Assembly (NCBI GenBank): GCA_036897625.1
Contig: JAYMTA010000666.1
Location: 1 to 25,446 of the forward strand
Length of the DNA: 25,446 bases
Origin: Pelargonium cotyledonis
Taxonomy: Eukaryota; Streptophyta; Magnoliopsida; Geraniales; Geraniaceae
Reading direction: 5' to 3'
Numbering within the stretch: position 1 is the stretch's first letter; each line of letters begins with the position of its first letter. Position numbers and translations under genes: made by a program. The notes under the pieces were generated by a model. The model was not told the DNA's origin and did not search any database. It saw only the letters and a list, made by a program, of their open reading frames with translations. Of this stretch, positions 11,301 to 21,329 are shown piece after piece.

Positions 11301-14300
11301 ATTTACCTGCCCGAGGTCATAGATGACTATACATATATATTTCATGGATGAGTCCTCGCTATACTGACTAACTGACCGACGTCTATTATTGTAAATAATG
11401 TGCATAGGTATCATGCAGCTCTTTTTGTATGATTTCTGTGTGTGGTCTCAATATTGTTAATGAAACCATTATTTTCTTGTCTACAGAACAGCAGCATGCT
11501 GAAACCAATCTCAAAGCAACCATTGCTGGAATTACTGTAGTGTTTTCTTTCCATGATGAGAAGCAGGAGCATTTTTTCCAGATGAGGGGTGATAAGAATT
11601 ATAGAGGTCCAAAAGTTCATTATCTGGGTGCAGAATTTGGAAACATGGTTCTTGCTTTGCAGGTAATAGTTGTGCTTGAGGATATTTTTCCCTCTGTATA
11701 CTCTCAGGTCTATTGTTGTTCTTGTGCATGACAACCTTTTATGCTAACACAAAACATTTGGTAAGGTCAACAGGTATGTCCTAAAGATATAAAGTTTGTT
11801 GGAACAGTGAAGTACATTAATGCCACAGACTACTTAAAAGAAGGAAATCATAGGGACAATACTCAACATATAAATGTTCTTATGGAATCTATTCAATCTC
11901 AAGTTCAAGCTGCTCTCCCACCCTTTGCCTCATTTGCTGAGGATCTTGATTTGATTGAACCAAAAGGCTCGGATTCTGCAGATTTTTCATTTGGCGAGGT
12001 AGTGAAAATCCCTTTGCTTAGGACTTACGGTGTCACTCATTGTGAGTTCACAGTGAGTTCAAATTCTGCTGATGGTAGTTTATCAGGGACAACATCATTT
12101 GCATTGAAATTCCCTCCATTCCTTTTCTGGGTGAACTTCCAGTTGATAGATTTGCTGGTGAATCTTTTGAAAGAAATCGGAAAATGTGTGGATATAAATA
12201 CAAAGAATAGTTTTCCATCTGAAGCCTTGAACAAGAAGCATATATCATCTCGTGAGAGCACTGAAAGAGGTTCTAGACTTGGTGTTACAACCTTGTCTCC
12301 ATCAAAAAGTCTGCAAGGTAACATAATAGTCCCTGATGCAAGGGTGATACTATGTTTTCCTTTTAAAAACGGTGAAGATTTCAGCGGCTACTCACTGTGG
12401 GATCAATTCATTGCTCTAGATTTCTCTTCACCAACTTTAAAAAAGGAAATATCTCGAGATGCTAGTCCCATTTCAGATGTGAAGTCACAGGATAGATATT
12501 CTTCAGCTGCAACACGATCTCTTCATTTAAATGTTGGTAATGTTGAGATTTACTTGGTAACAGCCGAAAGTAGAGATGGGCTTGGAATAAAGTCATGTGG
12601 TGTGAATAAGCTGAATTTTTTGGCTCAGAATGTTCTTTCTGTTACCAACAGAATGGGTGGCCTCTCCATCATCAGTATGATATGGCAAGAGGGTACTGTA
12701 ACTGGTCCTTGGATAGCTAAGAAAGCTAAGGTTTTGGCTACTTTAAAAGAGTCGAAGAGCAATCGCAAATTTGTTGGAAAAGATTATGAATTTGCTTCTG
12801 TAACAAGTTTAAAAGTTTTGGAAGACTTATACAACCGAAGTCGACAGGAGATGATTCTGAGCTGTGCATTCTTCATTCATGTTTGTCTTTCTCCGATCAC
12901 CATCAATCTAGGCTGTTCCCAGTATAAGAGCCTGCACTGTCTTTTAGATCAGATCATTAATGGGTTTTCACGTGGAAGCCTTGATGCAGTTGATATTAGG
13001 GAAGAATTAACGCAAACATCAATCTTTGTGGAATGTGACTCTGTGGAAATAACAATCAACCTCAATGCCAAGGAGAATGTCAAAAGTTCAATACAGAGTG
13101 AACTTCCTGGATCATGGAATCATCTGAAACTAAAAGTTACGAAGTTTGAATTGCTTTCCGTCACGAACATAGGAGGAATCAGAGATGCCAGCTTTTTTTG
13201 GTTATCCCATGGCGAAGGTAAATTGTGGGGATCAATAACAGGGGTATCAGATGAATTTCTTCTCATCTCATGTAGCAATTCTACTATGAATCGTGGTGAT
13301 GGAGAAGGTTCAAATGCATTATCTTCAAGGCTGGCTGGTTCTGATATTGTGCACCTATGGGACCCAGAAAGTGCCCATGCTTTTACCTCTGTAACTATTA
13401 GATGTGGTACAATTGTTGCTGTAGGTGGCCGTTTGGATTGGGTGGATGAAATTGTTTCTTTTTTCAATTTATCATCTGCCGAAGCTGATCAAGCAACTTA
13501 CAATAGTTCGCAGAAGGGGGATCCAAATGCATCAGGCGGAGCTTCATTTAATCTTAATTTGGTTGATATTGGTTTGAGTTATGAGCCCCATATAAAGAAT
13601 TTTGTGGTCGGCGATGAAGTTATTGATTCTGAGTATGGTTGCATGGGTAACACCAAAGAAGAAACTTGCATGCAGTATGTTGCTTGTCTCTTAGCTGCAT
13701 CTTCCTTGAATCTAACAAATACAACCATGGTAGATTCTTTTGAAAATGATTACAAAATTGGAGTGCAAGATATGGGGCTTCTTCTTTGTGAAGTGTCAGA
13801 GCATAAGAATCTTGGTGGCACCTATAGTGTTGAATATCTTCGCAGGATTGGCTTTATTAAAGTTGCCCGTGAGGCGCATCTGGAAGCAATTCTGAGAGTT
13901 AATGGTAAAGGTAACCTTTTATGGGAGTTAGAGCTTTCTAAATCTCACATTGAACTGGAGACTTGCCATGACACAACTTCCGGTCTGATTCGTTTGGCTG
14001 GTCAAGTTCAACAGTTGTTTGCTCCTGATTTGGAGGAAACTCTTGTGCACTTGCAGACTAGGTGGAATAATGCCCAGCAGGCAAACAGTTTTTATGATGA
14101 AACTAGGAACTTCAGTAGTGGTGCTTCTTCAGCAACTTCTGAAGTGCATGCTTCTGTAGATGTGAAAGGTACATCTGGTGTCGTTGGTTTGATGGATGGG
14201 ATATGTGAAGATGCATTTCATGTAGGTGGAAAGCAGACCTACCGAAGTGATACTTCTGAATCCCAGCTTCATATGCTACTTGATGAAGCCCTTCTTGGAG

Positions 14301-17300
14301 AGGCATACTTGGGTATTGACACTCCTGAAATATTCTCTTCTGAACTATCTATTGATGGGTCAGTACCTGCTATAGGATTGGAAGATAATCGAACCTCCTC
14401 TGCACAGATAGGTAGCTTTCCAGAACTAATTGAAGGCTATTGTTTACCTGAATTACGCCCATTGTCAGAAATTTCTATTGGCAAACCTTCATCATCTGAT
14501 TTTAATGAATACAAATCTCGGAAAGTGGGGAGTGGAGAACTTGGAAGAAGAGATAGTGGATGGTATGGGGATTCCTCGCTCAGAATAGTAGAGAACCATA
14601 TTTCTAAAGTAAGTGATAATACTAGCTTGAAACAGTTTGTAGAAGATATGCAACCTTCTATCGACCATACAAGGCATGAGGACTTCACAAAGGCCAATGG
14701 ACGCTTACTTCTTAAGAACATTAATTTGAGATGGCGAATGTATGCTGGTTCTGATTGGCACAAGTCTACGAAGAATAGTGAGCATGCTACCAATATCCGT
14801 GGAAGGGATTCAGCTGTATGCCTAGAACTTGCATTATCTGGGATTGAGTGCAAATATGATGTTTTTCCAGTCGGTGGAATATGTGCATCTAAGCTTTCTC
14901 TCTCGGTCAAAGATATTCATTTGTATGACAAGAGCATAGATGCACCTTGGAAACTGGTATGTGAAATTCTGGTCCTCAAATAAGTTTTACCTTTGCAGAG
15001 ACAATATTTGAATTATATATTTTTGCAACTGAAAGGTGCTAGGGTATTATCCTTCAAGAGATCATCCTAGAGAATCCTCTTCAAAATCGCTCAGGCTTGA
15101 CTTAGAAGCTGTCAGACCAGATCCTCTAACTCCTCTTGAGGAATATAGGTATTAATAATGTTTGCTTATATCTTTTGTTACTGTTTCAGCACATAATTGG
15201 CATGCAGTGAAACTTTGTGGTTAGGATGATCGGAAGTACAGTGATGAGTTATAAAAGCAAAGTGCATTCCTACATGGGTGCTAATTTTTTCATTTTTCTT
15301 TCAGGTTGCGCATTGCTTTGCTTCCGATATTATTGCATCTTCACCAGTCCCAACTCGATTTTCTCATCAGCTTTTTTGGGCCTACAAGCTTGCCTTCTGA
15401 CCAGTCTCTAGGTTATAACCAGGACTCATGTGATTCATCTTTGTCACCAACAAAAAATACCATTGCTGGCCCTACCATTGCTGAAGAAGCCTTGCTTCCT
15501 TATTTTCAGGCAAGTTATGTTGAATTTATTTTTTGTATCAATTTTTTTCTTAACTCTTGGATCTTTTCCACTAGTATCTTCAGTTTCAACTTGCATTTAG
15601 AGTTGCTCACATATTCTTTTATATATGAGATGCATTAATATTAAATTCTATCTGTTATTGGATAAAAATATATTTTTATTCACTTAGTTGTCAGGCCTAA
15701 CTTGACAAATGAAAAGCCATTACAAGTGATTGTATTTCTTTCCTTCTTCCTTGCCTGTTTGATTGTGCAAATATGTCTTCCTTACCTTCCTTTGGCTCTT
15801 AATTTCATTTGGGTCGAGACTGATCTATTCACGGCGAAACTTTTATTTTCTTCAGAAGTTTGATATATGGCCTGTTCTTGTTCGGGTTGACTATAGTCCC
15901 CGTCATGTTGATCTAGCAGCACTAGGAGGAGGGAAGTATGTGGAACTTGTTAACCTTGTTCCTTGGAAGGTATATACTCTGTCCATTTAACCTTATTAAA
16001 GTTTTGGTCTTTATCAAACTTTTTATTTGCTTTTATGTTATGTATAGATTATGAATATAACACTCTAAAAAAAAAAAAAAATTCCTGGCAAATTCTTTTT
16101 CTTATCCTTTTAAAAATATCATTCAACGATCCTACTATAGTCTATTTCAGTTTCTGAAAATGACTAGGGTACAAAAAGGTGCTTTCTTAGGTATGGTGAA
16201 AGTAATGTTCTGATATACTTTTAACTGACTTTTGATATAGGGTGTTGAGCTACAGCTCAAACATGTAAATGCTGTTGGAATCTATGGTTGGAGCAGTGTA
16301 TGTGAAACAATCATAGGGGAGTGGTTGGAAGATATTTCTCAGAATCAGGTATTCTATACATTTACTATACATTAGGAGGATGTTAAGATTCTATTTTTTC
16401 TTTTGCAAGGTATTGAGTATTCATTTCAATTTATTTGTAGATTCATAAAGTGTTGCAAGGCCTTCCTACCATCCGATCATTGGTTGCTGTTGGGGCTGGT
16501 GCAGCAAAGCTGGTTACTTTGCCAGTTGAGAACTACCGCAGGGATGGCAGATTACTTAAGGGAATGCAAAGAGGTAAACTGTAACTGAGAGACTATTTAT
16601 TTGGTCAGAGTGGACTTCTCTAAGTTCATCTTTGCATTGATGATTTTTTTGTATGCATATGAACATCATTTAATTTGAGAAATAGATTCTCCAACAAAGA
16701 GGATTTTCATGGATTTACTCAATAATTTCTTAAAAGCACATTTTAGGATTATCTTTTGAACAAGTTGCATTTATCAATAGATGTAGTTGCACAAGGAAAA
16801 TGTTATCCAATTGTCTTAATCTGTTTGAAGTTTATTTTTATTGTCCTTTTCACTTATGTAACTGCACCTTTAGATGTGTGACTACAACAAAGCAACTTTG
16901 TCTCCAGGTACAATTGCATTCCTTAGAAGTATTTCACTTGAAGCTGTTGGTCTTGGGGTACATCTGGCGGCAGGGGCTCATGACATTTTGCTTCAGGCAG
17001 AATATATTCTTGCTACAATACCACCTTCCATACCATTGACTGTTTGTAGCAGGACGAAGACAAATGTAAGATCGAATCAGCCCAAAGACGCCCAACAAGG
17101 TCTTCAGCAGGTGAATATTCCATTGTTCCATGTACAGGGCTGTTAATATGTTCATCATTTTGTCTGTTAACGCATACGCATGCATGTTCATCAATTTGGG
17201 GGTTGTCAGTTGTCGTCTGCTATGAAAAGTACATATGTTGGTTCTTCTAAGTACTAATAATTTTAATATGATAGGCATATGAAAGTCTTAGTGATGGCCT

Positions 17301-17623
17301 GGGTAAAACTGCATCTGCTTTGGTTCGAACTCCTCTAAAAAGATACATGCGTGGAGCTAGTGCTGGATCTGCTTTGGCAACAGCCGTTCGAGGAGTTCCT
17401 GCGGCTGCAATAGCTCCAGCTTCTGCTTGTATGAGCGCTGCACATTATACTCTTCTCGGGTTCAGAAATAGGTCAGTTCTATCTTCTTCACATTATTTCA
17501 CTTGCTCTAATAAATCAAAACAAATTTCTGAAACCCTACGGTAACTACTCTTGCAGCCTTGATCCTGAACATAAGAAAGAATCCATGGAGAAATATTTGG
17601 GTCCTACTCGGCCACAGGAATAG
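8343..17623 (+). CDS. ATG2: Autophagy-related protein 2 (ATG2), 13 exons, 1985 aa
   Basis: Exons: 8343-8546, 9100-10205, 10775-10923, 11487-11662, 11774-14956, 15036-15148, 15305-15509, 15856-15969, 16241-16348, 16441-16573, 16908-17110, 17275-17471, 17557-17623. They join into one open frame of 5958 nt ending in TAG. The N-terminus ([18 protein letters not shown], then [21 protein letters not shown]) is the chorein region typical of ATG2; the first in-frame ATG is used. The second exon carries [17 protein letters not shown], another ATG2/VPS13-type segment. Near residues 1713-1770 the conserved ATG2 motif is present ([19 protein letters not shown] and [13 protein letters not shown]), and the C-terminus holds the amphipathic ATG_C region. 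ATG2 proteins are rod-shaped channels that move phospholipid from the ER to the growing autophagosome membrane together with ATG9 and ATG18/WIPI. Length is slightly above the roughly 1900 aa of other plant ATG2s. Intron 7 begins with GC. No frame damage seen. Confidence 0.95.
15510..15855 (+). other. GC-AG intron (intron 7 of ATG2)
   Basis: The exon ends at CAG and the intron begins GCAAGT, which is the consensus for the minor GC-AG class spliced by the normal U2 machinery. The acceptor TTCTTCAG at 15855 keeps the frame (LPYFQ joined to KFDIWPV). No GT donor nearby keeps both the frame and the conserved residues. Confidence 0.8.
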
Positions 17624-19629
17624 ATACAACGATGCAGTTAATATCAAGTATAGTATATCTTCTACCTTTATACACATAAAATTCTCTTGCACTTTCTACA
17701 TTTATAGATTTTGTTATTCAACTATTATGCAGAGGATCAGAACACTCTCGTTCTCCACACAAGAAGATGGTGTCACTGATGAGTCTCGCCACTGTGAATG
17801 CACACATGTATATTGTGAGTCAAGCCTCTTATACAGAGTAGCAGTTTTTGTTTTAATACATTTTGATACGGCAACTCTGGGAAAGAAGTGATGATTGTTC
17901 GAGTTAGTGAGTAGTCTTTACATGTAGAGAATGAAAATTGTATATACATTGAAACTTGAAACTGCTAATTTTGAACACCAATTAGCTGAATCTACTTCTT
18001 GTTTGATTGCAGATGTACAGTAAAAAAACATGAAACTGATTCTTTCCCGTCAAAATGCGATTAGACGGTAAGTTTTGTACAAAGTGTAAATATCTATTGG
18101 TGCTTAGAGTTTTTGTACAGATTAGAATACACAATTTGCATAGCAAAGGATACAGTCTTTCTCTTGTTCATTAAAGCTTCGTTAATGTATAAAGTTTGAG
18201 CGAGTTGTACATATACTGTTGAGCTTCATTTTCTTCTGTTTCCGTTAATGATCGATAATGCTGTATCAGTTTCATTTCATGTGTTGGGAATGATTTCACA
18301 AGTTCACGTAGTCCTGGACACTAACTTATTGTTCAACTCCTTGTATTGTCTCAGAATTTGAAGCTGTGTTGTATTGGGTGGCACATATTTTCAATACTAG
18401 GTATATTTTCACAATGTCATGAGCTCTCAGACAATTTTGATGTTATGTATTGTTTTTGCTTTTGTTTTTGTTTTTCTGTCTGAGGATATCCTTGGAAGTT
18501 AGACAAAATCTGAGTTGGGTTCACTCATTTTGTAATTGTGTCGTGTTAGGCCGTTAAATCATGCACACACAATTAATTAGTCTTGTTGTGACACGCACAC
18601 TTAAGGGTATAATTGTAAATTAATCTTAGGAGTGTGCTAAATGTGTTGGATGGTGTTGTGTGAAACATGTTGGTTCTAGCGTGCGAAATATATTGGGTTG
18701 TATGTGCTTCAATTGTGTCACATCAACGTAGCTCATTTAGTTGTTATGCTAAACATGCCATATTTTGTGTTTATAAATGTGTTATGTTCGAGTAAAATCA
18801 TTTTGCACAATAATACACGTGTCACATCACGTTGGGTCGTGCGACACACATCATCTTTCAGCACAAACTGACAACTCCAATATCAATTGCATCCATTTTT
18901 GTCATATCAAATGACATTTATGGTATCAATCAACACAAATAACATGAAATGAATGAATAATAAAATACTTGAGACCAAAACTCAATTACAAACATTTGTA
19001 CAGAACAGGAACAGCCAAGTACAGCATTTAATTTATAGTCAAATCTCTATTTATCTATTCTAGTTAAAACCAATTAGCATAAACCTTAAAAAATTGAGAA
19101 AACAGATACAGCCAACCCATAGAAAATATTATGGATACTCTTATTTTACCTCCCACAGCTCATTCACATGCTTCCTGCGTCCAACACCAAACCCCAATTA
19201 AGACTTTGATAAATTCACCATGTTACACAATCAACAAGATTTTTATTTAGTAAACAACAAGATTTGGTTCAATATTGTAGTTGAATTGAATGGTATTTTT
19301 ATTTCAAACCATGACATAATTTAGTATAAATTGCATATGAGTATCTTCATATTCTTTGTCATGAAGTGCATGACACATGGTCTATCGTACATTTTTAAAA
19401 ATACTCATTTTACTTTTACTCACAGCATCAATTTCAAATTGACGAAATGAAAAATTCACAAAATAGGATGTCAATGATCGGAAATTATACCAAATGAGGT
19501 CAAAAATAATGTTCATCCGTTTTCCTTTAATTTAAAAGGGCAATTAAGTCGGACACTCAAAATGATGTAGTTTTGAACAAGCGGTTGAAAAGAATATCAA
19601 AACTACACAATTTCAATTAATTGTACATA
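17624..19629. other. ATG2 3' UTR and convergent intergenic region
   Basis: About 2 kb between the stop codons of two converging genes. The first few hundred bases should be the ATG2 3' UTR; TGTA-type far-upstream motifs occur near 17938 and 18090, but no clear AATAAA was seen. A possible UTR intron runs 17815-18012 (GTGAGT to TTGCAG). The rest is AT-rich and includes a degenerate repeat at about 18520-18870. No gene is recognisable. Confidence 0.5.
18520..18870. repeat. Degenerate GTGTCGTG/CACGAC-rich interspersed repeat
   Basis: One end has GTGTCGTGTTAGG (18538 onward) and the other end has GGGTCGTGCGACACAC followed by GCACAAACTGACAACTCC. Short CGTG/CACG words recur in both orientations between them. 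Non-autonomous elements built of such words are common in eudicot intergenic DNA. Boundaries are approximate and no target-site duplication was found. Confidence 0.35.
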
Positions 19630-20321
19630 CTACATACTTTCAATTTCAACGGCTTCTCCGAAGCTAAGTCTTTTTGGTGGTGCAGATCTACTCACCTCCG
19701 TTTTACTAATTTAACTAATAATCTATCTCAAATAGTCACTAAAAGGAACATTTTCAAGAAACTTACTACCTTTAAAAGTCTAGCAAACATTGTCTAATAT
19801 TAGTTTTCAAGAAACCTTACCTTGATAGTTTTCTTGTCAAAAATGGCATCTCCAAGAACAAACACATGATCTCCTTTCTTGTCTTCAACAATATTCCCAC
19901 CCAAGAACCCATCTCTCTTGATCTCATGATGATCTCCTTTCTTGGACACAAAAACCTGAGGCCTCCTCAGCCCCAACCTCTCCTTCCACCTTCCACAAAT
20001 CTTGGGTAGCTGAGGCAACACACCATGACCAAACTCAAGATCACCATCATCATCATCATCCTCACCAGCCATCAGCTCATCTCTCAGTGTCATCATCTTC
20101 CGAACCCGGCCGGCGCAATCATCCTTGAGAGGCATCAACATGCCCTTGAAGAACATCTCATCAGCATGGTGATGAGGAGCACTAGCAGTGGTCATGGTCA
20201 AGGTTGTGTTGTTTGTGACAGAGAATTCAAAGTCTGAAGAGACTGGTGCTTCTCTGTAGTCATGCTTGGTGGCTTGTTGTTGGGTGTCAAGGAAGTCACT
20301 GGAGAAGGAGATTCTGGCCAT
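19630..20321 (-). CDS. Small acidic plant protein with ADEMFFKG motif (DUF1645/MAKR-like), two exons, about 188 aa
   Basis: Exon 1 is 20321-19821 and exon 2 is 19695-19630, joined across a 125-bp intron with donor AAG|GTAAGG. The start chosen is the ATG at 20321 (MARISFSSDFLDTQ): its context CAACAATGGCC is strong and a TATA box lies 73 bp upstream, whereas the longer frame from 20462 begins upstream of that TATA box. Visible parts: SSDFEFSV (28-35), HHHADEMFFKGMLMPLK (50-66), an Asp run (88-92), GRWKERLGLRR (110-120), a Lys/Asp-rich tail and, from exon 2, RSAPPKRLSFGEAVEIESM. An FEFS segment followed by ADE-x-FFKG and a basic tail is seen in plant DUF1645 and MAKR/BKI1-type proteins, often signalling or membrane-associated regulators; the assignment is tentative. 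Without splicing the frame would end VRFLEN, which looks less protein-like. Confidence 0.7.
20045..20060. repeat. CAT trinucleotide microsatellite inside the acidic-protein gene
   Basis: Five CAT units on the plus strand correspond to GAT (Asp) codons on the minus strand and produce the Asp run at residues 88-92. Length may vary without breaking the frame. Confidence 0.7.
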
Positions 20322-20393
20322 TGTTGCTGGTGATGGTAGTGAAGAATCAAGAGTGGTGTGTGCGCATGTTAAGGCAAAGCCATTTTTGGGGGG

Positions 20394-20400
20394 TTTTATA
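20394..20400 (-). promoter_or_regulatory. TATA box of the acidic-protein gene
   Basis: TATAAAA on the minus strand, 73 bp upstream of the ATG at 20321, predicting a leader of about 40-45 nt. It argues that an upstream in-frame ATG at 20462 is not transcribed. Confidence 0.6.
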
Positions 20401-20757
20401 AAGAAGCCGTGTAGAAAATGGTGTTTTGGGGTATGCTGGAAATCACATGTAGGTGCTTGCATTTATAGTGGAAATGGCTTGTTTTTATGTGTGTGGACAC
20501 TAGACATCTCATGTTACTTAGATTTGTCACCTTTTGGTAGTAAAGATGTGTGTAGAGCGACACTTTTCGACTTGCATTTGTTGGCACTCAAAATTTGATT
20601 TATTCAAATATACTTTTAGGTCAGGTTGGATTTTTTCAAAATCTCGGATTTGACATATTCACAAACATTCGTATTTTTTTAAACTAAAAGTGAAATTTAA
20701 TCCGATCTACGGTCAAAATCCAAAATTAGAAGAAGTCAAATAAATTCATTTCACCAC

Positions 20758-20931
20758 CAAATGCATGGGTCAATAGGTAAGAGATTGTTCTAACTTAACT
20801 GAGATCTTGAGTTCGTGTTCCAGAAAATGCAGTTGCATAAAAATTTGTTAGGTCTTTGTCTTCCTTGTGGTTCTACCCGGCTCGAATAAAGGCGATATGA
20901 ATGTTGATCTCGTGCTAATCATGGGCCCACT
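20758..20931 (+). mobile_element. tRNA-derived SINE-like element
   Basis: An A-box-like segment (GGTCAATAGGTAAGAG, 20768-20783) is followed about 25 bp later by a B-box-like segment (GAGTTCGTGTTCC, 20809-20821), the spacing of an internal RNA polymerase III promoter. The tail region that follows (to about 20931) is unlike a tRNA, which fits a SINE body. It cannot be a functional tRNA because the cloverleaf arms do not pair. No poly(A) end or target duplication was identified, so the limits are approximate. Confidence 0.5.
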
Positions 20932-21023
20932 TCAAAAATCTCACAGTTAAAACTAAAAAATATGTTTCAAACTCAAAATTGCTGGTTTTGGATTAGAGAT
21001 GTGAGAAGTGATTTTTTTTTTTA

Positions 21024-21322
21024 GCAATGCTATATGTTCAAAATTTTGTACAAAAATAAGTGTACAAAATGATGTGTCAGCAAATGAGACATGACACATC
21101 AAATATTCTTTTGATGAGTTAGCCAAATTACAACGCGCCACATGTGCAAGATATCTAATAAACTAGGAGCTCCGCGCCAAAAATTCATGGGAGGGTGGTA
21201 GTATCATATACGTCGGGTTGTTGTTCATTAAAAGTATATTTAAACTAAAAAATACGAAATAAGTAGGCACCACGTATACTGCCACATTATTTTGTATACA
21301 AAATTTTGTACATTTAGCATTT
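21024..21322. mobile_element. MITE of about 300 bp with long imperfect terminal inverted repeats
   Basis: The left end reads AATGCTATATGTTCAAAATT from 21027, and the right end read on the opposite strand from 21321 reads AATGCTAAATGTACAAAATT. The match continues with gaps through TTTTGTA, ACAAAAT and ATGTG-CAG, giving arms of about 42-55 bp. The inside (about 21081-21280) is non-coding. Short length, strong inverted ends and AT-richness fit a miniature inverted-repeat transposable element; the superfamily is not clear because T-runs outside both ends obscure any target duplication. Confidence 0.65.
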
Positions 21323-21329
21323 TTTTTTT

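Noticed and set aside
11411-11734. Minus-strand frames of 107 and 65 codons opposite ATG2 exon 4
   Set aside because: They are antisense shadows of a conserved exon.
20322-20462. Longer acidic-protein start at 20462 (MQAPTCDFQ)
   Set aside because: It lies upstream of the TATA box at 20394-20400, and the ATG at 20321 has a much better context.
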